Assembly: GCA_046160105.1 (NCBI GenBank)
Contig: JBJXGT010000026.1
Span: 1 to 64,000, forward strand
Origin: SHZU01 sp046160105
Lineage (GTDB): Bacteria > Gemmatimonadota > Gemmatimonadetes > Gemmatimonadales > GWC2-71-9
Length of the DNA: 64,000 nucleotides
Reading direction: 5' to 3'
Positions 34,895 to 43,520 of this stretch are shown piece after piece. The position numbers and the translations under genes were made by a program. The number at the start of each line of letters is the position of its first letter. Positions within the stretch are counted from its first letter, which is position 1. The notes under the pieces are model-generated. The model saw only the letters and a list, made by a program, of their open reading frames with translations. It ran no database searches and was not told the DNA's origin.

Positions 34895-36532
34895 ATGACC
34901 ACTCCATTGACGATCTTGAGGGCGCCGCCGCTTCCGGCGAACGAACCGGGGCGACTGGAGGCACTCCGCGCCTATCGGGTGCTCGATACCCCGCCGGAGG
35001 CAGCGTTCGACGATCTCACCCGGTTGGCCGCCCGGATCTGTGGGACCCCGATCGCGCTGGTGAGCCTGATCGATGCCCACCGGCAGTGGTTCAAGTCTCG
35101 GGTTGGCCTCGACGTCACCGAGACTCCCCGCGACCAGGCCTTTTGCAGCCATGCGATTGTCGGCACCGATCAAATGGTCGTCCCCGATGCGACTCAGGAC
35201 GATCGCTTCGCGACCAACCCCCTGGTCACCGACGAACCCCACATCCGTTTCTACGCCGGCCAGCCGCTGACCAATTCCGACGGCTACGGCCTGGGGACCC
35301 TGTGCGTCATCGACCGGGAGCCGCGGCAGCTCGATTCCGACCAGCTCGAGGCGCTTCGGATCCTGGGGCTTCAGGTCACCACTCAGTTGGAGCTGCGTCG
35401 CTCCCTCCAGGCTCTCGCCGCCAGCTTGACGGCAGAGGAGGCTCTGACCGCGCGACTTCGTGCCAGCGAGGAGCGGTTCTATGTCCTTGCTGAGGAGGCC
35501 CCGGTCGGGATCTTCGAGACCGACGTGGATGGTCGCTGCCTTTTCGCCAACCGGCACTGGCTCAGGATCGCCGGGATGTCGCCAGCCCAGGCACTCGGCT
35601 CGGGATGGGTGCAGGCGATCCATCCCGAGGACCGTCGATCGGTGTTCGAAGCGTGGCAGGCGTCGGTTCGGGAGCGGCGGGATTTTCGGCTCGACTATCG
35701 GTTTCAGAGCACCGCCGGCGAGGTGACTTGGGTCGAAGGCCGTTCGGCCCGAAAGACCGACCAACAGGGTGAACTTCGAGGATACCTCGGATCGATCCTC
35801 GACATCACCGGACGCCGCGATGCCCAGCGCGCCATGGAGGAGGCGTCCCGGGTGAAGACCGAGTTTGCCTCGATGGTCTCCCACGAGCTGCGGACACCCC
35901 TGACCGCGATCAAAGAAGGCGTCGACATCGTCCTCGATGGGACGATGGGAGAACTCAACAGTGACCAAGTCGACTGTCTCGGGACGGCGAAGCGGAACAT
36001 CGACCGCCTGAGCCGCCTGATCCACGACGTGCTGGACTACCAGAAATTCGACGCCGGCCGGATGGAGTTCCGAATCGTTCCCCACGATCTCGGCGTGCTC
36101 CTCGAGAACGTGGTGGCCACCTTCTCCGCCGTCGCGGCGCGCAAGCAACTGCGGTTTGACATCCAGATCGACCCGGCCCTGCCGATGGTCCCCTGCGATC
36201 GGGACAAGATCGAACAAGTCCTGGCCAACTTCTGCAACAATGCCGTCAAATTCACGGTGGCAGGAACGATCACCCTCCGCGCGACGATACGGGGTGGCGA
36301 GGTGGAAATCTCGGTCGAGGACCACGGTCCGGGCATTCGGCTCGAGGATCAGGCCAAACTGTTCGAGAGTTTCAGCCAACTGTCGCAGGACGCTCAGTCG
36401 GCCCAGAGCGGCACCGGCCTCGGCCTCGCCATCTCGCGCAAGATCGTGACCGGCCATGGCGGTCAAATCGGGGTTCGCTCCGAGTTCGGTCGGGGCGCCA
36501 CGTTCTTCTTCACCTTGCCCCTGGACCGGTGA
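34895..36532 (+). CDS. Soluble GAF-PAS sensor histidine kinase
   Basis: A 545-residue kinase without a membrane helix. The order is a GAF domain (about 25-170, with VSLIDAHRQWFKSR and FCSHAI), a PAS/PAC domain (about 190-305, with VGIFETDVDGRCLFANR), a HisKA domain with phospho-acceptor His330 (SHELRTPLTAIKEG) and an HATPase domain. The ATP-binding boxes are N-F-C-N-N-A-V-K-F-T, D-H-G-P-G-I and G-T-G-L-G-L-A-I. The GAF domain resembles those that sense small molecules or redox. Two single-domain receivers follow in overlapping reading frames, a likely phosphorelay. The signal is unknown. Confidence 0.92.
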   Translation: MTTPLTILRAPPLPANEPGRLEALRAYRVLDTPPEAAFDDLTRLAARICGTPIALVSLIDAHRQWFKSRVGLDVTETPRDQAFCSHAIVGTDQMVVPDATQDDRFATNPLVTDEPHIRFYAGQPLTNSDGYGLGTLCVIDREPRQLDSDQLEALRILGLQVTTQLELRRSLQALAASLTAEEALTARLRASEERFYVLAEEAPVGIFETDVDGRCLFANRHWLRIAGMSPAQALGSGWVQAIHPEDRRSVFEAWQASVRERRDFRLDYRFQSTAGEVTWVEGRSARKTDQQGELRGYLGSILDITGRRDAQRAMEEASRVKTEFASMVSHELRTPLTAIKEGVDIVLDGTMGELNSDQVDCLGTAKRNIDRLSRLIHDVLDYQKFDAGRMEFRIVPHDLGVLLENVVATFSAVAARKQLRFDIQIDPALPMVPCDRDKIEQVLANFCNNAVKFTVAGTITLRATIRGGEVEISVEDHGPGIRLEDQAKLFESFSQLSQDAQSAQSGTGLGLAISRKIVTGHGGQIGVRSEFGRGATFFFTLPLDR

Positions 36533-36540
36533 GACCGCCG

Positions 36541-36930
36541 ATGGCGCCGTGCATCGTCATCGCCGACGACGAGCCCGACCTCCGGAAGTTGCTGCGGGCC
36601 CGCTTGGTCCGGAGCGGGTTCGACGTCCTCGAGGCCGACAACGGGCTGACCGCGCTCGAGTTGGTCCGGCGCCACCGGCCCGCGGCGGCCATTCTGGACT
36701 TCCGGATGCCGGGTATGAACGGGGGCGAAGTCTGTGGCCTGATCAAGGCCGATCCCGAACTCCGAGGGACGCCAGTCATCCTGGTCACCGCGACCTCCCA
36801 GTCGATCGGCGACGAGCCCAGCCCTACGCTCGAGGCCGACGACATCGTCATCAAACCGTTCGACTTCACCGACTTCTACCGGAGGCTGCAACGGTTGCTT
36901 TCGCAACCGATTTCAGAGCGAAACCCATGA
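36541..36930 (+). CDS. Single-domain response regulator, receiver 1
   Basis: A 129-residue stand-alone receiver with the acidic pair D-D-E (10-12), phospho-acceptor Asp53 (LDFRMPG), Thr in VTATS and Lys in I-K-P-F-D. It has no output domain, so it probably passes phosphate on or binds a partner protein. An alternative GTG start at 36529 overlaps the kinase stop by 4 nt. I prefer the ATG because it places the first strand at the normal distance. The next receiver starts inside its stop codon. Confidence 0.88.
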   Translation: MAPCIVIADDEPDLRKLLRARLVRSGFDVLEADNGLTALELVRRHRPAAAILDFRMPGMNGGEVCGLIKADPELRGTPVILVTATSQSIGDEPSPTLEADDIVIKPFDFTDFYRRLQRLLSQPISERNP

Positions 36931-37301
36931 CACCACGCATTCTGGTCATCGAAGACGATGCCGACACCGGGCGGCTCCTGTGCGCCCGGCTCCGCTCAGC
37001 GGGATTCGAACCTCAGCTCGCTGGCGATGCGGTGACCGGGCTCCACGCCGCCCGTCGGACGGTACCCGACTTGGTCATCCTCGACCTGGCGATGCCGGCT
37101 GGTGGGGGCCTCGCGGTCCTGCGATCACTCCGGCTGTCCAGCAAGACCAATCTGGTGCCGGTCATCGTCCTCACTGGCACGCCCGACGAGAACCGGCGAA
37201 ACGAGGCGATGGAGGCGGGTGCGAACGCCCTGATCGGGAAACCCTACGACGCCGCGCCGCTTCTCGACGAGATTCGAAAGCAGCTGGGCTGCCCCACCTA
37301 G
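36927..37301 (+). CDS. Single-domain response regulator, receiver 2
   Basis: A 124-residue stand-alone receiver: acidic residues E-D-D (9-11), phospho-acceptor Asp53 (LDLAMPAGG), Thr in L-T-G-T and Lys in G-K-P-Y-D. It overlaps receiver 1 by 4 nt (ATGA) and ends before a strong hairpin terminator. With the upstream kinase and receiver 1 it forms a three-gene unit. Lack of an output domain fits a phosphorelay or protein-binding role. Confidence 0.9.
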   Translation: MTPRILVIEDDADTGRLLCARLRSAGFEPQLAGDAVTGLHAARRTVPDLVILDLAMPAGGGLAVLRSLRLSSKTNLVPVIVLTGTPDENRRNEAMEAGANALIGKPYDAAPLLDEIRKQLGCPT

Positions 37302-37320
37302 CGGAGAGGTCCTTCTCGGC

Positions 37321-37346
37321 GAAACCGGGCGCGGGCGCCCGGTTTC
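37321..37346. terminator. Bidirectional terminator-like hairpin
   Basis: A perfect 12-bp inverted repeat (GAAACCGGGCGC) with a 2-nt spacer lies between the convergent ends of receiver 2 (37301) and the S9 peptidase gene (37359). Arm ends are G-A-A-A/T-T-T-C, giving a short A/T tract on either strand. Confidence 0.75.
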
Positions 37347-37358
37347 ACGTCGCGGCCG

Positions 37359-39407
37359 TCAGGGAACCGGCGGAGCCTGCTTCTTGTAGGTCTGGAACCA
37401 CCGCTCCCGAAACGAAATGGTGTGAAGGAAATTCGAGGGCCGGTTGAAATACGCGTGCCACTCGTCCTGGAGCCGGACCATCACGGTGGGCACCCGCCGC
37501 ATCTTGAGCGCGGCGTAATACTCCTCGGTCTGGGGCATCGGCGTTCGCAAGTCACCCTCGGGTGTCAGCAACATGGTCGGAGTCTTGACGTTGCCGACGT
37601 ACATCAGCGGCGACCGGCGGAGGTGTTCTGACGGATCCTCCCACGGCATCTTGGCGAAGTTCCGGTACCAGCCCGGTCCATCGGTGGTGCCGACGAACGA
37701 GATCCAGTTGGTCACCGGGCACTCCGAGGAGGCCGCCGTGAACCGATCGGTGTGGCCGACCACCCACGCCGTCAGCACCCCGCCGCCGCTGCAGCCGTAG
37801 ACGTACATGTTGCCAGTATCGACGTAGCCGCGATTGATCACGGTGTCGACCCCGGCCATCAGATCGTCGTAGTCCTTGCCCGGGTACGCGTTCTTGATCT
37901 CGTTGCCGAACGCGCTTCCGTACCCCGAGCTGCCGCGGGGATTGGTGAACAGCACCACGTATCCCATCCCGGCGTAGATCTGCCATTCCCACCACATGAA
38001 GGTCAGCGAGCTCGCGTACATGCTGTGAGGCCCACCGTGGATCGCGAGCATGAGGGGGTACTTCTTCCGGGGATCGAAATCCGGCGGCTTGACCACCCAC
38101 CCTTGGATTCGGAGGCCGCCGACCGACGGATACCAGATCTCTTCGAGGCTGCCGAGCCGCTTGCCGCTGAGGATGTCGCCGTTCAAGTCGGTGATCCGAC
38201 GGAGTGACGGCGCTGCCGCCTTCACGTCGATGGTCGCGATGTCGCCTGGGGCGGCGAAGGTGCTCTGGATCAGCGCGGCGGTGCCGGTCGGAGCCAGGCT
38301 CAGGCCCACAAGCACGTGATCGCCGGAGGTGAGGCGCCTCGGCTCACCGCCCGTCAGCGACGCGAAGAAGAGCTGTGCCTGACCCCGATCCTGGGCGATG
38401 AAGTAGATCCCGGTGCCGTCGGCGGCCCAGGTGACGTTCTCGGGGGAGCGATCCAGCGAGCCGTCGATCCGGCGGGGGTTCGAGCCATCGATCCCCATCA
38501 CGTAGAGCTTGCTGGTGATGTAGGTGTCGTCGGTCCAGTCGAAACCCTGGTAGGCGACCATCCGACCATCGGGCGACACCACCGGCGAGCCGTCGGGCCC
38601 CTTCCGAGTGGTGACCTGCCGGACCGCCTTGGTCCCCACGTTCACCGCGTAGATCTCCGACTCCCGCCACTCGTGCTCGGCGTTAGGGACCCTGAGCGAG
38701 GCGAACAGGATCTCAGCGCCGTCCCTCGACCAGGCCAGCTGACCATGATTCCATGGCCCCTCGGTGAGCTGGGTGGGCGTCCCCCCGGTGGCCGGCACGA
38801 CGAAGACTTGGGTGTGGCCCCGATCGACGTACCCGGCCCAGTCGGACCGGTACTGGAGCCGATCGACGACCTTGGGCGGGGGCGCCCAACTGGCACCGGC
38901 CGGCTTGCCGGGAATGTCGGTGCTCCACTTGGACGCCTCGGGCACCATCGCGGTGAAAGCGATCCACCGGCCATCGGGCGACCAGTTCAGGTTGCCCGGC
39001 CCGGACTCGAGACGGGTCACCTGGCTTACCGCGCCTTCGGCGTCCATGTACCGAACGAAGATCTGTGCCCCGGTCGGCTCCCCCTCCTTCACGAAGGCGA
39101 GCCGAGTGCCGTCGGGCGACCATTTGTGCCCCCCGGCGTCGACCAGCCACCGATTCTTGGTGCCGTCGGCGTTCACCAGCCAGACCGACTGCTTCCACCG
39201 GTCGGTCATCTTGTCGATCCACCACCGGGAATAGGCGATCTGCCGGCCGTCAGGCGAAATCTCCGGTCCACCACCACGGAAGAAGTCGCGGGGCGCCTCG
39301 GCCTCGAGGAAATCCTCCATCGTGAGGCGATTGGCGACCGGCGTCTGAGCGGTGGCAACGGACCCGACCATCGAGGCGAGGGCGACGAGCGAGGGACGGC
39401 GCAGCAT
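37359..39407 (-). CDS. Exported S9-family prolyl oligopeptidase-like peptidase
   Basis: A 682-residue secreted peptidase. It has a signal peptide ending A-T-A-Q (about residue 21), a seven-bladed propeller part with WD40-like T-x-W-S-P-D-G units (about 35-420), and an alpha/beta-hydrolase domain. The nucleophile Ser540 lies in Y-G-C-S-G-G-G, with an Asp in G-D-L-R-T-P and the His in E-W-H-A-Y-F at about 660. This is the dipeptidyl-peptidase IV/acylaminoacyl-peptidase branch. The start was moved from the frame opening at 39698 to 39407 because AGGAG precedes that ATG and the signal peptide begins there. Confidence 0.92.
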   Translation of the reverse strand: MLRRPSLVALASMVGSVATAQTPVANRLTMEDFLEAEAPRDFFRGGGPEISPDGRQIAYSRWWIDKMTDRWKQSVWLVNADGTKNRWLVDAGGHKWSPDGTRLAFVKEGEPTGAQIFVRYMDAEGAVSQVTRLESGPGNLNWSPDGRWIAFTAMVPEASKWSTDIPGKPAGASWAPPPKVVDRLQYRSDWAGYVDRGHTQVFVVPATGGTPTQLTEGPWNHGQLAWSRDGAEILFASLRVPNAEHEWRESEIYAVNVGTKAVRQVTTRKGPDGSPVVSPDGRMVAYQGFDWTDDTYITSKLYVMGIDGSNPRRIDGSLDRSPENVTWAADGTGIYFIAQDRGQAQLFFASLTGGEPRRLTSGDHVLVGLSLAPTGTAALIQSTFAAPGDIATIDVKAAAPSLRRITDLNGDILSGKRLGSLEEIWYPSVGGLRIQGWVVKPPDFDPRKKYPLMLAIHGGPHSMYASSLTFMWWEWQIYAGMGYVVLFTNPRGSSGYGSAFGNEIKNAYPGKDYDDLMAGVDTVINRGYVDTGNMYVYGCSGGGVLTAWVVGHTDRFTAASSECPVTNWISFVGTTDGPGWYRNFAKMPWEDPSEHLRRSPLMYVGNVKTPTMLLTPEGDLRTPMPQTEEYYAALKMRRVPTVMVRLQDEWHAYFNRPSNFLHTISFRERWFQTYKKQAPPVP

Positions 39408-39716
39408 GGGTACTCCTGGCGCGGAGAAGGAACACGTTGGCAAACTACCAATTGGCCGAGCCGGCGCAAGCGGCATCAGACCCGCGGGGATCCCACCATA
39501 CGGGATCGGCCGGCGGTCGCACCCGGCCGCGGAAACCCTCGCTGGGGCGCCGCCGTATGTCGGCCCAAGGCTTCGGCTACCTGCGTTCCAACCCGGTGCC
39601 GAGTGCCTTTCGCCCGGGTGTCGTGGTAACTTGTCCAACACTCGAATCGGTCGCGGTCCGGGGCCGGCCCCGCGAGAGCCTCCGGGGGCCCGTCCCACGC
39701 ACTGGAGATTGAAGGA
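39408..39716. other. 309-bp divergent intergenic region
   Basis: Lies between the starts of the S9 peptidase gene (minus) and the radical SAM gene (plus). I see no gene, RNA or clear hairpin. It should hold both promoters. Confidence 0.5.
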
Positions 39717-40778
39717 ATGGAATCACCCCGTCACCGCGGCCGTTCATGGCCGGCCGCGTTGCGTCAGTTGCGGATCATCGCGAGGGCCGTGCTCGACGAG
39801 CGCCGCCCGCTCCTGGCCCATATCGTCCCGATGCGGCGGTGCAATCTGGCCTGCACCTACTGCAACGAATATGACGACCACTCGGCGCCGGTCCCCCTCG
39901 ATACCATGTTGGAGCGGGTCAAGCTCCTCGCCGGACTCAGGACCGCGGCGGTCACCATCAGCGGCGGCGAGCCGCTCCTCCACCCCGACCTCGACGCGAT
40001 CATTCGCCAGATCCGTGACTCCGGGATGATCGCCACTCTGATCACCAACGGATACAAGCTGGGCCCCGAGCGGATCAAGGCGCTCAACGCGGCCGGGCTC
40101 GATCATCTCCAGATCAGCATCGACAACCTGCAACCCGACGACGTGTCGAGCAAGAGTCTCTCGGTGCTCGATCGGAAGCTGGTGGCCCTGGCCACCCATG
40201 CCCGCTTCAGCGTGAATATCAACTGCGTGGTCGGTGGCGGGATTGCCCACCCGGAGGACGCGCTCACGATCGCGGGCCGGGCCCGCGAGCTCGGGTTCCA
40301 GTCCACCATGGGCATCATCCACGATCACACCGGACACCTCAAGCCGCTCTCGGGGCCGGTCTTGGAAACCTACCAGGCGTTCGAACGGTTGAACCGGTGG
40401 ACCCTGGCCCGGATCAACCGGGGCTTTCAGCGGCGACTCGCCAACGGGCAGCCTAACGAGTGGCGCTGCCGAGCCGGGTCGCGATACCTGTACGTCTGCG
40501 AGCAGGGTCTGGTGCACTACTGCTCCCAGCAGCGAGGCAACCCGGCCATTCCCCTCGGCCAGTACACCCATGCCCACCTGCGCCAGGCCCACCTCGAGGC
40601 CAAGCCATGCGCGCCCTACTGCACCATCGCCTGCGTCCACCAGGCGTCGTCGTTCGACGAGTGGCGCAGCCCTCAGCATCCACCCCGGGGCCGCCCCCTG
40701 CCCCAATACGCCCCCGGGACGCTTGCCCCCGGAGACGCCGCGGTCGAAGCCACCGCGCCCCGCGCCGAGGCCCACTGA
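39717..40778 (+). CDS. Radical SAM enzyme with C-terminal Cys cluster
   Basis: A 353-residue radical S-adenosylmethionine enzyme. The 4Fe-4S motif is C-N-L-A-C-T-Y-C (Cys 42, 46, 49), and the usual G-G-E-P (SAM-binding) follows in I-S-G-G-E-P-L. Four or more Cys near the C-terminus (C-R-A-G, C-E-Q, Y-C-S-Q-Q, C-A-P-Y-C and A-C-V-H) suggest a second, SPASM-like iron-sulfur cluster. Reaction and substrate cannot be named: SPASM-type proteins modify peptides or build cofactors, and no precursor peptide was seen nearby. A heptamer repeat block follows its stop by 5 bp. Confidence 0.88.
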   Translation: MESPRHRGRSWPAALRQLRIIARAVLDERRPLLAHIVPMRRCNLACTYCNEYDDHSAPVPLDTMLERVKLLAGLRTAAVTISGGEPLLHPDLDAIIRQIRDSGMIATLITNGYKLGPERIKALNAAGLDHLQISIDNLQPDDVSSKSLSVLDRKLVALATHARFSVNINCVVGGGIAHPEDALTIAGRARELGFQSTMGIIHDHTGHLKPLSGPVLETYQAFERLNRWTLARINRGFQRRLANGQPNEWRCRAGSRYLYVCEQGLVHYCSQQRGNPAIPLGQYTHAHLRQAHLEAKPCAPYCTIACVHQASSFDEWRSPQHPPRGRPLPQYAPGTLAPGDAAVEATAPRAEAH

Positions 40779-40783
40779 TCAGG

Positions 40784-40905
40784 GACTCCAGACTCCGGAC
40801 TCAAGACTCAAGACTCAAGTAGTGCTGACGGGCCGACCGGAGCGTCGCGAGGCACCGTCGTCTCGTGAGTCTTGAGTCTTGCGCCTTGCGCCTCGCGCCT
40901 CGCGC
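40784..40905. repeat. Inverted arrays of heptameric repeats
   Basis: Left array 40784-40818 is five 7-bp units (GACTCCA, GACTCCG, GACTCAA three times). Right array 40871-40905 is five units of the opposite orientation (CTTGAGT, CTTGCGC twice, CTCGCGC twice). The facing parts (40802-40817 and 40866-40881) are a perfect 16-bp inverted repeat with a 48-nt loop. It resembles the heptameric STRR repeats described in cyanobacteria in form, not in sequence. A related block lies inside the purine nucleoside phosphorylase gene. Confidence 0.75.
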
Positions 40906-40981
40906 CCCGAGAACCAGCGCCCCGTTCCAACGCTGGAACCGTCGAGGTGGTCCAACGGAGTGACTTCCCCCGGACCTTCCA

Positions 40982-42289
40982 ATGCTGCTCGGCCTGATGG
41001 CGATCGCCGCGATCGCCCAATCCCCCGCCCTCCGTGATTCCGCCTCGGTGGCCCGCCTCCTCGGCTCACTCGCGAGCGCCGACTCGGCCGTCTGCGAGCT
41101 GGCTGGCCGGGCGCTCACCAACTGGTGGGGCGGCGCCGATGGCGAACTTCCGATCCCGATGCCGATGCCGATGCCGATGCCGATCCCGATGCCCTTCGCG
41201 GGTGGCGGGATGGACATCCACATCCCCGACCTCGGACCCCACTGGAGCGGCGGCGTCGAGGGACCGGTGCTGGGCGCCTTCCGGGCCGGACTCCGGGATC
41301 CGAGCCGGTGCGTTCGCCACATCTCCGCGCGGATGGTGGGCCGGTCGAAGCCCGACTGGGCCTACCAGACCTTCACCGCGATGGCTCGCGACGCGTCCCC
41401 GGGAATCCGGGAGACCGGCCTCCTGGGCCTCGGCGAGATCGAGGATCGCAGGTCATCGAACACCTTGACCGACGCCCTCGGCGACCGGGACGAGGGCGTC
41501 CGGGCGATGGCCGCCTGGGCCCTTGGGGAGCTGGAACGCGTCGAGACGATTCCGGCGCTTGGCAAGGCCCTCGGCGACGAGTCGGCGGTCGTGCGTCGCC
41601 GGGTGGCGTGGGCGTTGGGACAGATCGAGGACCCGGCCGCGCTTGCTTCCCTGGAACGGGCCCTTCGTGACCGGGATCCGTCGGTCCGCCGGGTGGCCGC
41701 GTGGGCGATCGGCGAGATCGAATCGCCTCGAGGCGTCCCGGCCCTCCGGACCGCCCTTGCCGACGCCGATCCCGAGGTTCGAGAAACCGCGGTCTGGGCC
41801 CTCGCCGAAATCGAGAGTCCCGCCGCGGTCGAGCCGTTGGCGCCGCTGGCGCGGGACCGCGATCCCGGCGTGCGCCGGATGGCGGCGTGGGCGTTAGGTC
41901 AGATCGAGAGCGCGGATGCGGTCCCGGTCCTGGCGCCATTGGTCAAGGACGCGAACCGTGACGTTCGGCTCTCCGCCCTCTGGGCCCTCGGGCAGATCGA
42001 GAACGCCGGATCGGTCGAATCGGTGGGCCCTGGGCTCAAGGACAAGGATCCGGCGGTCCGCAGCATGGCGGCCTGGGCCCTGGGCCAGATCGAGGCGGCC
42101 TCCGCCGTGCGGCTGCTGACGCCGTTGTTGACCGACCCGGAGGACGAGGTCCGGGTGATGGCGGCCTGGGCCCTGGGCCAAATCGAGAGCCCGGCGGCGC
42201 TGTCCGCGCTGGAAGCCGCCCGCGATGACCGGACCCCGTCGGTGCGGCGCGCGGTCCGCTGGGCCATCAGCCAGATCGACGATCACTGA
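40982..42289 (+). CDS. Exported HEAT-repeat protein
   Basis: A 435-residue protein with a weak, short N-terminal hydrophobic segment. After a region with a P-[MI] tract (about 57-70) and an odd GGGMDIHIPDLG stretch, ten consecutive 31-residue HEAT/PBS-lyase-type repeats run to the C-terminus. Each is built on D-x-x-x-x-V-R-x-x-A-x-W-A-L-G-x-I-E. Such repeats form a solenoid for protein contacts. The near-identity of units suggests recent expansion. No catalytic motif is seen, and location (periplasm or cytoplasm) is uncertain because the signal is short. It is an isolated gene with no clear operon partner. Confidence 0.88.
   Translation: MLLGLMAIAAIAQSPALRDSASVARLLGSLASADSAVCELAGRALTNWWGGADGELPIPMPMPMPMPIPMPFAGGGMDIHIPDLGPHWSGGVEGPVLGAFRAGLRDPSRCVRHISARMVGRSKPDWAYQTFTAMARDASPGIRETGLLGLGEIEDRRSSNTLTDALGDRDEGVRAMAAWALGELERVETIPALGKALGDESAVVRRRVAWALGQIEDPAALASLERALRDRDPSVRRVAAWAIGEIESPRGVPALRTALADADPEVRETAVWALAEIESPAAVEPLAPLARDRDPGVRRMAAWALGQIESADAVPVLAPLVKDANRDVRLSALWALGQIENAGSVESVGPGLKDKDPAVRSMAAWALGQIEAASAVRLLTPLLTDPEDEVRVMAAWALGQIESPAALSALEAARDDRTPSVRRAVRWAISQIDDH
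41150..41191 (+). repeat. Hexanucleotide microsatellite in the HEAT gene
   Basis: Seven units of CCGAT[G/C] encode alternating Pro-Met/Ile. Because the unit is 6 bp, slippage changes length by two residues without breaking the frame. Confidence 0.85.
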
Positions 42290-42387
42290 GGGCGAAACGA
42301 GCAGGGCCAGCGAGCTTTCGTCGCGGAGTCAGGGTTGGCGAGACGATGTCGTTAGCTTTCCGGGGTCACCAACGCCGCTCGCTCTCG

Positions 42388-43479
42388 ATGATCACTCCCC
42401 TCCGTGTCGGCCTGATCGGCCTCGGCAACGTCGCCCTGGCGCACCTCGAGGGCTACCGCGCCCTCGATCAGATCACGATCGTCGCCGGCGCCGACCCCCG
42501 CCCCGAGCGCGCGGCGATGATGGCCGAGCGGTACGGATTCACGGCCTATCACGACTACCAGGCGATGCTCGAGCGCGAACCGCTCGACCTCGTCTGCGTG
42601 CTGAGCACCGTCGCCACCCACGCCGAAGCGGTCGAGGCCGCCGCCACCCGGGGGCTGCACGTGCTCTGCGAGAAGCCCCTCGCGATCCGGCTCAAGGAAG
42701 CCGATCGGATCGTGGCAGCCTGCCGGAACGCGCGGGTCAAGCTCTTCTACGCCGCGTCCTATCGGTTCCTGCCGCCGATCGTCAAGGCGCGGGCAATGAT
42801 CCAAGCGGGAGCGGTGGGCGAGGTCCGGCTGATCACTGAGACGATGATTGGCACCCGCGGGCCGGCGGGTTACCAGGACATGGGCACCGGGCATTACCCC
42901 GCCGGCGGTCCGGGCGGGTCGGGCAATGGGCTCGTCGACCACGGAATCCACCTCGCCGACATCTTCCCCTGGCTGATCGACAGCGAGATCGTCGCGGTTT
43001 CGGGGCGGGCTCAGCGATCGGGGGCACCACCGATCACGGAGTCGATGACGATGGAGTTTCGCACCGGGGCCTTGGGTCAACTGACCTACGACGACGCGAC
43101 CTGGCCGGCCGACCTGCCGTCGGAGGGCCTTTTCAGCTGGGGACCGAGCTGGGACGAGATGGCGGCTGGAGGAACCCGCGACCGGGGCGCGGCCTGGCAG
43201 GCGCACCCGGGGAGCATTCGAGTCCACGGCACGACCGGCGCGCTTCGAATCTTCCACTACGCCAATCAACTATTCCTCTGTAGCGAGCGGGGCGTCGAGC
43301 AGATCCCGATCGACGGGCGCCCGATGCCCGCCCAGTTCGCGGCGGAAATGGCCTCCTTCGCCCAAAGTATCGCCCGCGACGAACCCCCGGCGGTGCCGGG
43401 GGAAGTCGGGCGGCGCGCCTTGGCGGCGGTCCTCGCCGTCTACCAGAGCATGGACACCGGTCGGCGCGTCGAACTCTGA
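42388..43479 (+). CDS. Gfo/Idh/MocA-family NAD(P)-dependent oxidoreductase
   Basis: A 363-residue dehydrogenase-like protein. The Rossmann part has V-G-L-I-G-L-G-N near the start and a conserved C-E-K-P-L-A motif, and the second domain has an H-G-I-H-L-A-D segment fitting the catalytic histidine region. Members oxidise sugars or inositols, or cleave glycosidic bonds by an oxidative route. The substrate cannot be read. The frame opens with an ATG at 42346, but I place the start at 42388 to match the usual distance to the nucleotide-binding loop. Both starts have weak ribosome-binding sites. A hairpin terminator follows. Confidence 0.9.
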   Translation: MITPLRVGLIGLGNVALAHLEGYRALDQITIVAGADPRPERAAMMAERYGFTAYHDYQAMLEREPLDLVCVLSTVATHAEAVEAAATRGLHVLCEKPLAIRLKEADRIVAACRNARVKLFYAASYRFLPPIVKARAMIQAGAVGEVRLITETMIGTRGPAGYQDMGTGHYPAGGPGGSGNGLVDHGIHLADIFPWLIDSEIVAVSGRAQRSGAPPITESMTMEFRTGALGQLTYDDATWPADLPSEGLFSWGPSWDEMAAGGTRDRGAAWQAHPGSIRVHGTTGALRIFHYANQLFLCSERGVEQIPIDGRPMPAQFAAEMASFAQSIARDEPPAVPGEVGRRALAAVLAVYQSMDTGRRVEL

Positions 43480-43509
43480 GGCCGTCGACCGGCGATCGGC
43501 CGACGGCCT
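43479..43509. terminator. Hairpin between convergent genes
   Basis: A 9-bp inverted repeat (AGGCCGTCG, outer pair A-T) with a 13-nt loop that itself holds a CCG/CGG pair, then TT on the plus strand. It lies between the end of the oxidoreductase gene and the end of osmC, so it may serve both. Confidence 0.6.
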
Positions 43510-43520
43510 TCCCGACCGCC

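Noticed and set aside
34775..36466. Long open frame of 563 codons on the minus strand
   Set aside because: It lies opposite the GAF-PAS histidine kinase, which has intact catalytic motifs.
37001..37014. tRNA-like T-arm text (GGGATTCGAACCTC)
   Set aside because: It lies inside the receiver 2 gene in the reading frame, and no cloverleaf arms surround it.
40784..40905. CRISPR array
   Set aside because: Units are 7 bp, contiguous and without spacers, and there are no cas genes.
41150..41191. Phase-variable switch in the HEAT gene
   Set aside because: The unit is 6 bp, so slippage cannot shift the frame. Only length variation is possible.
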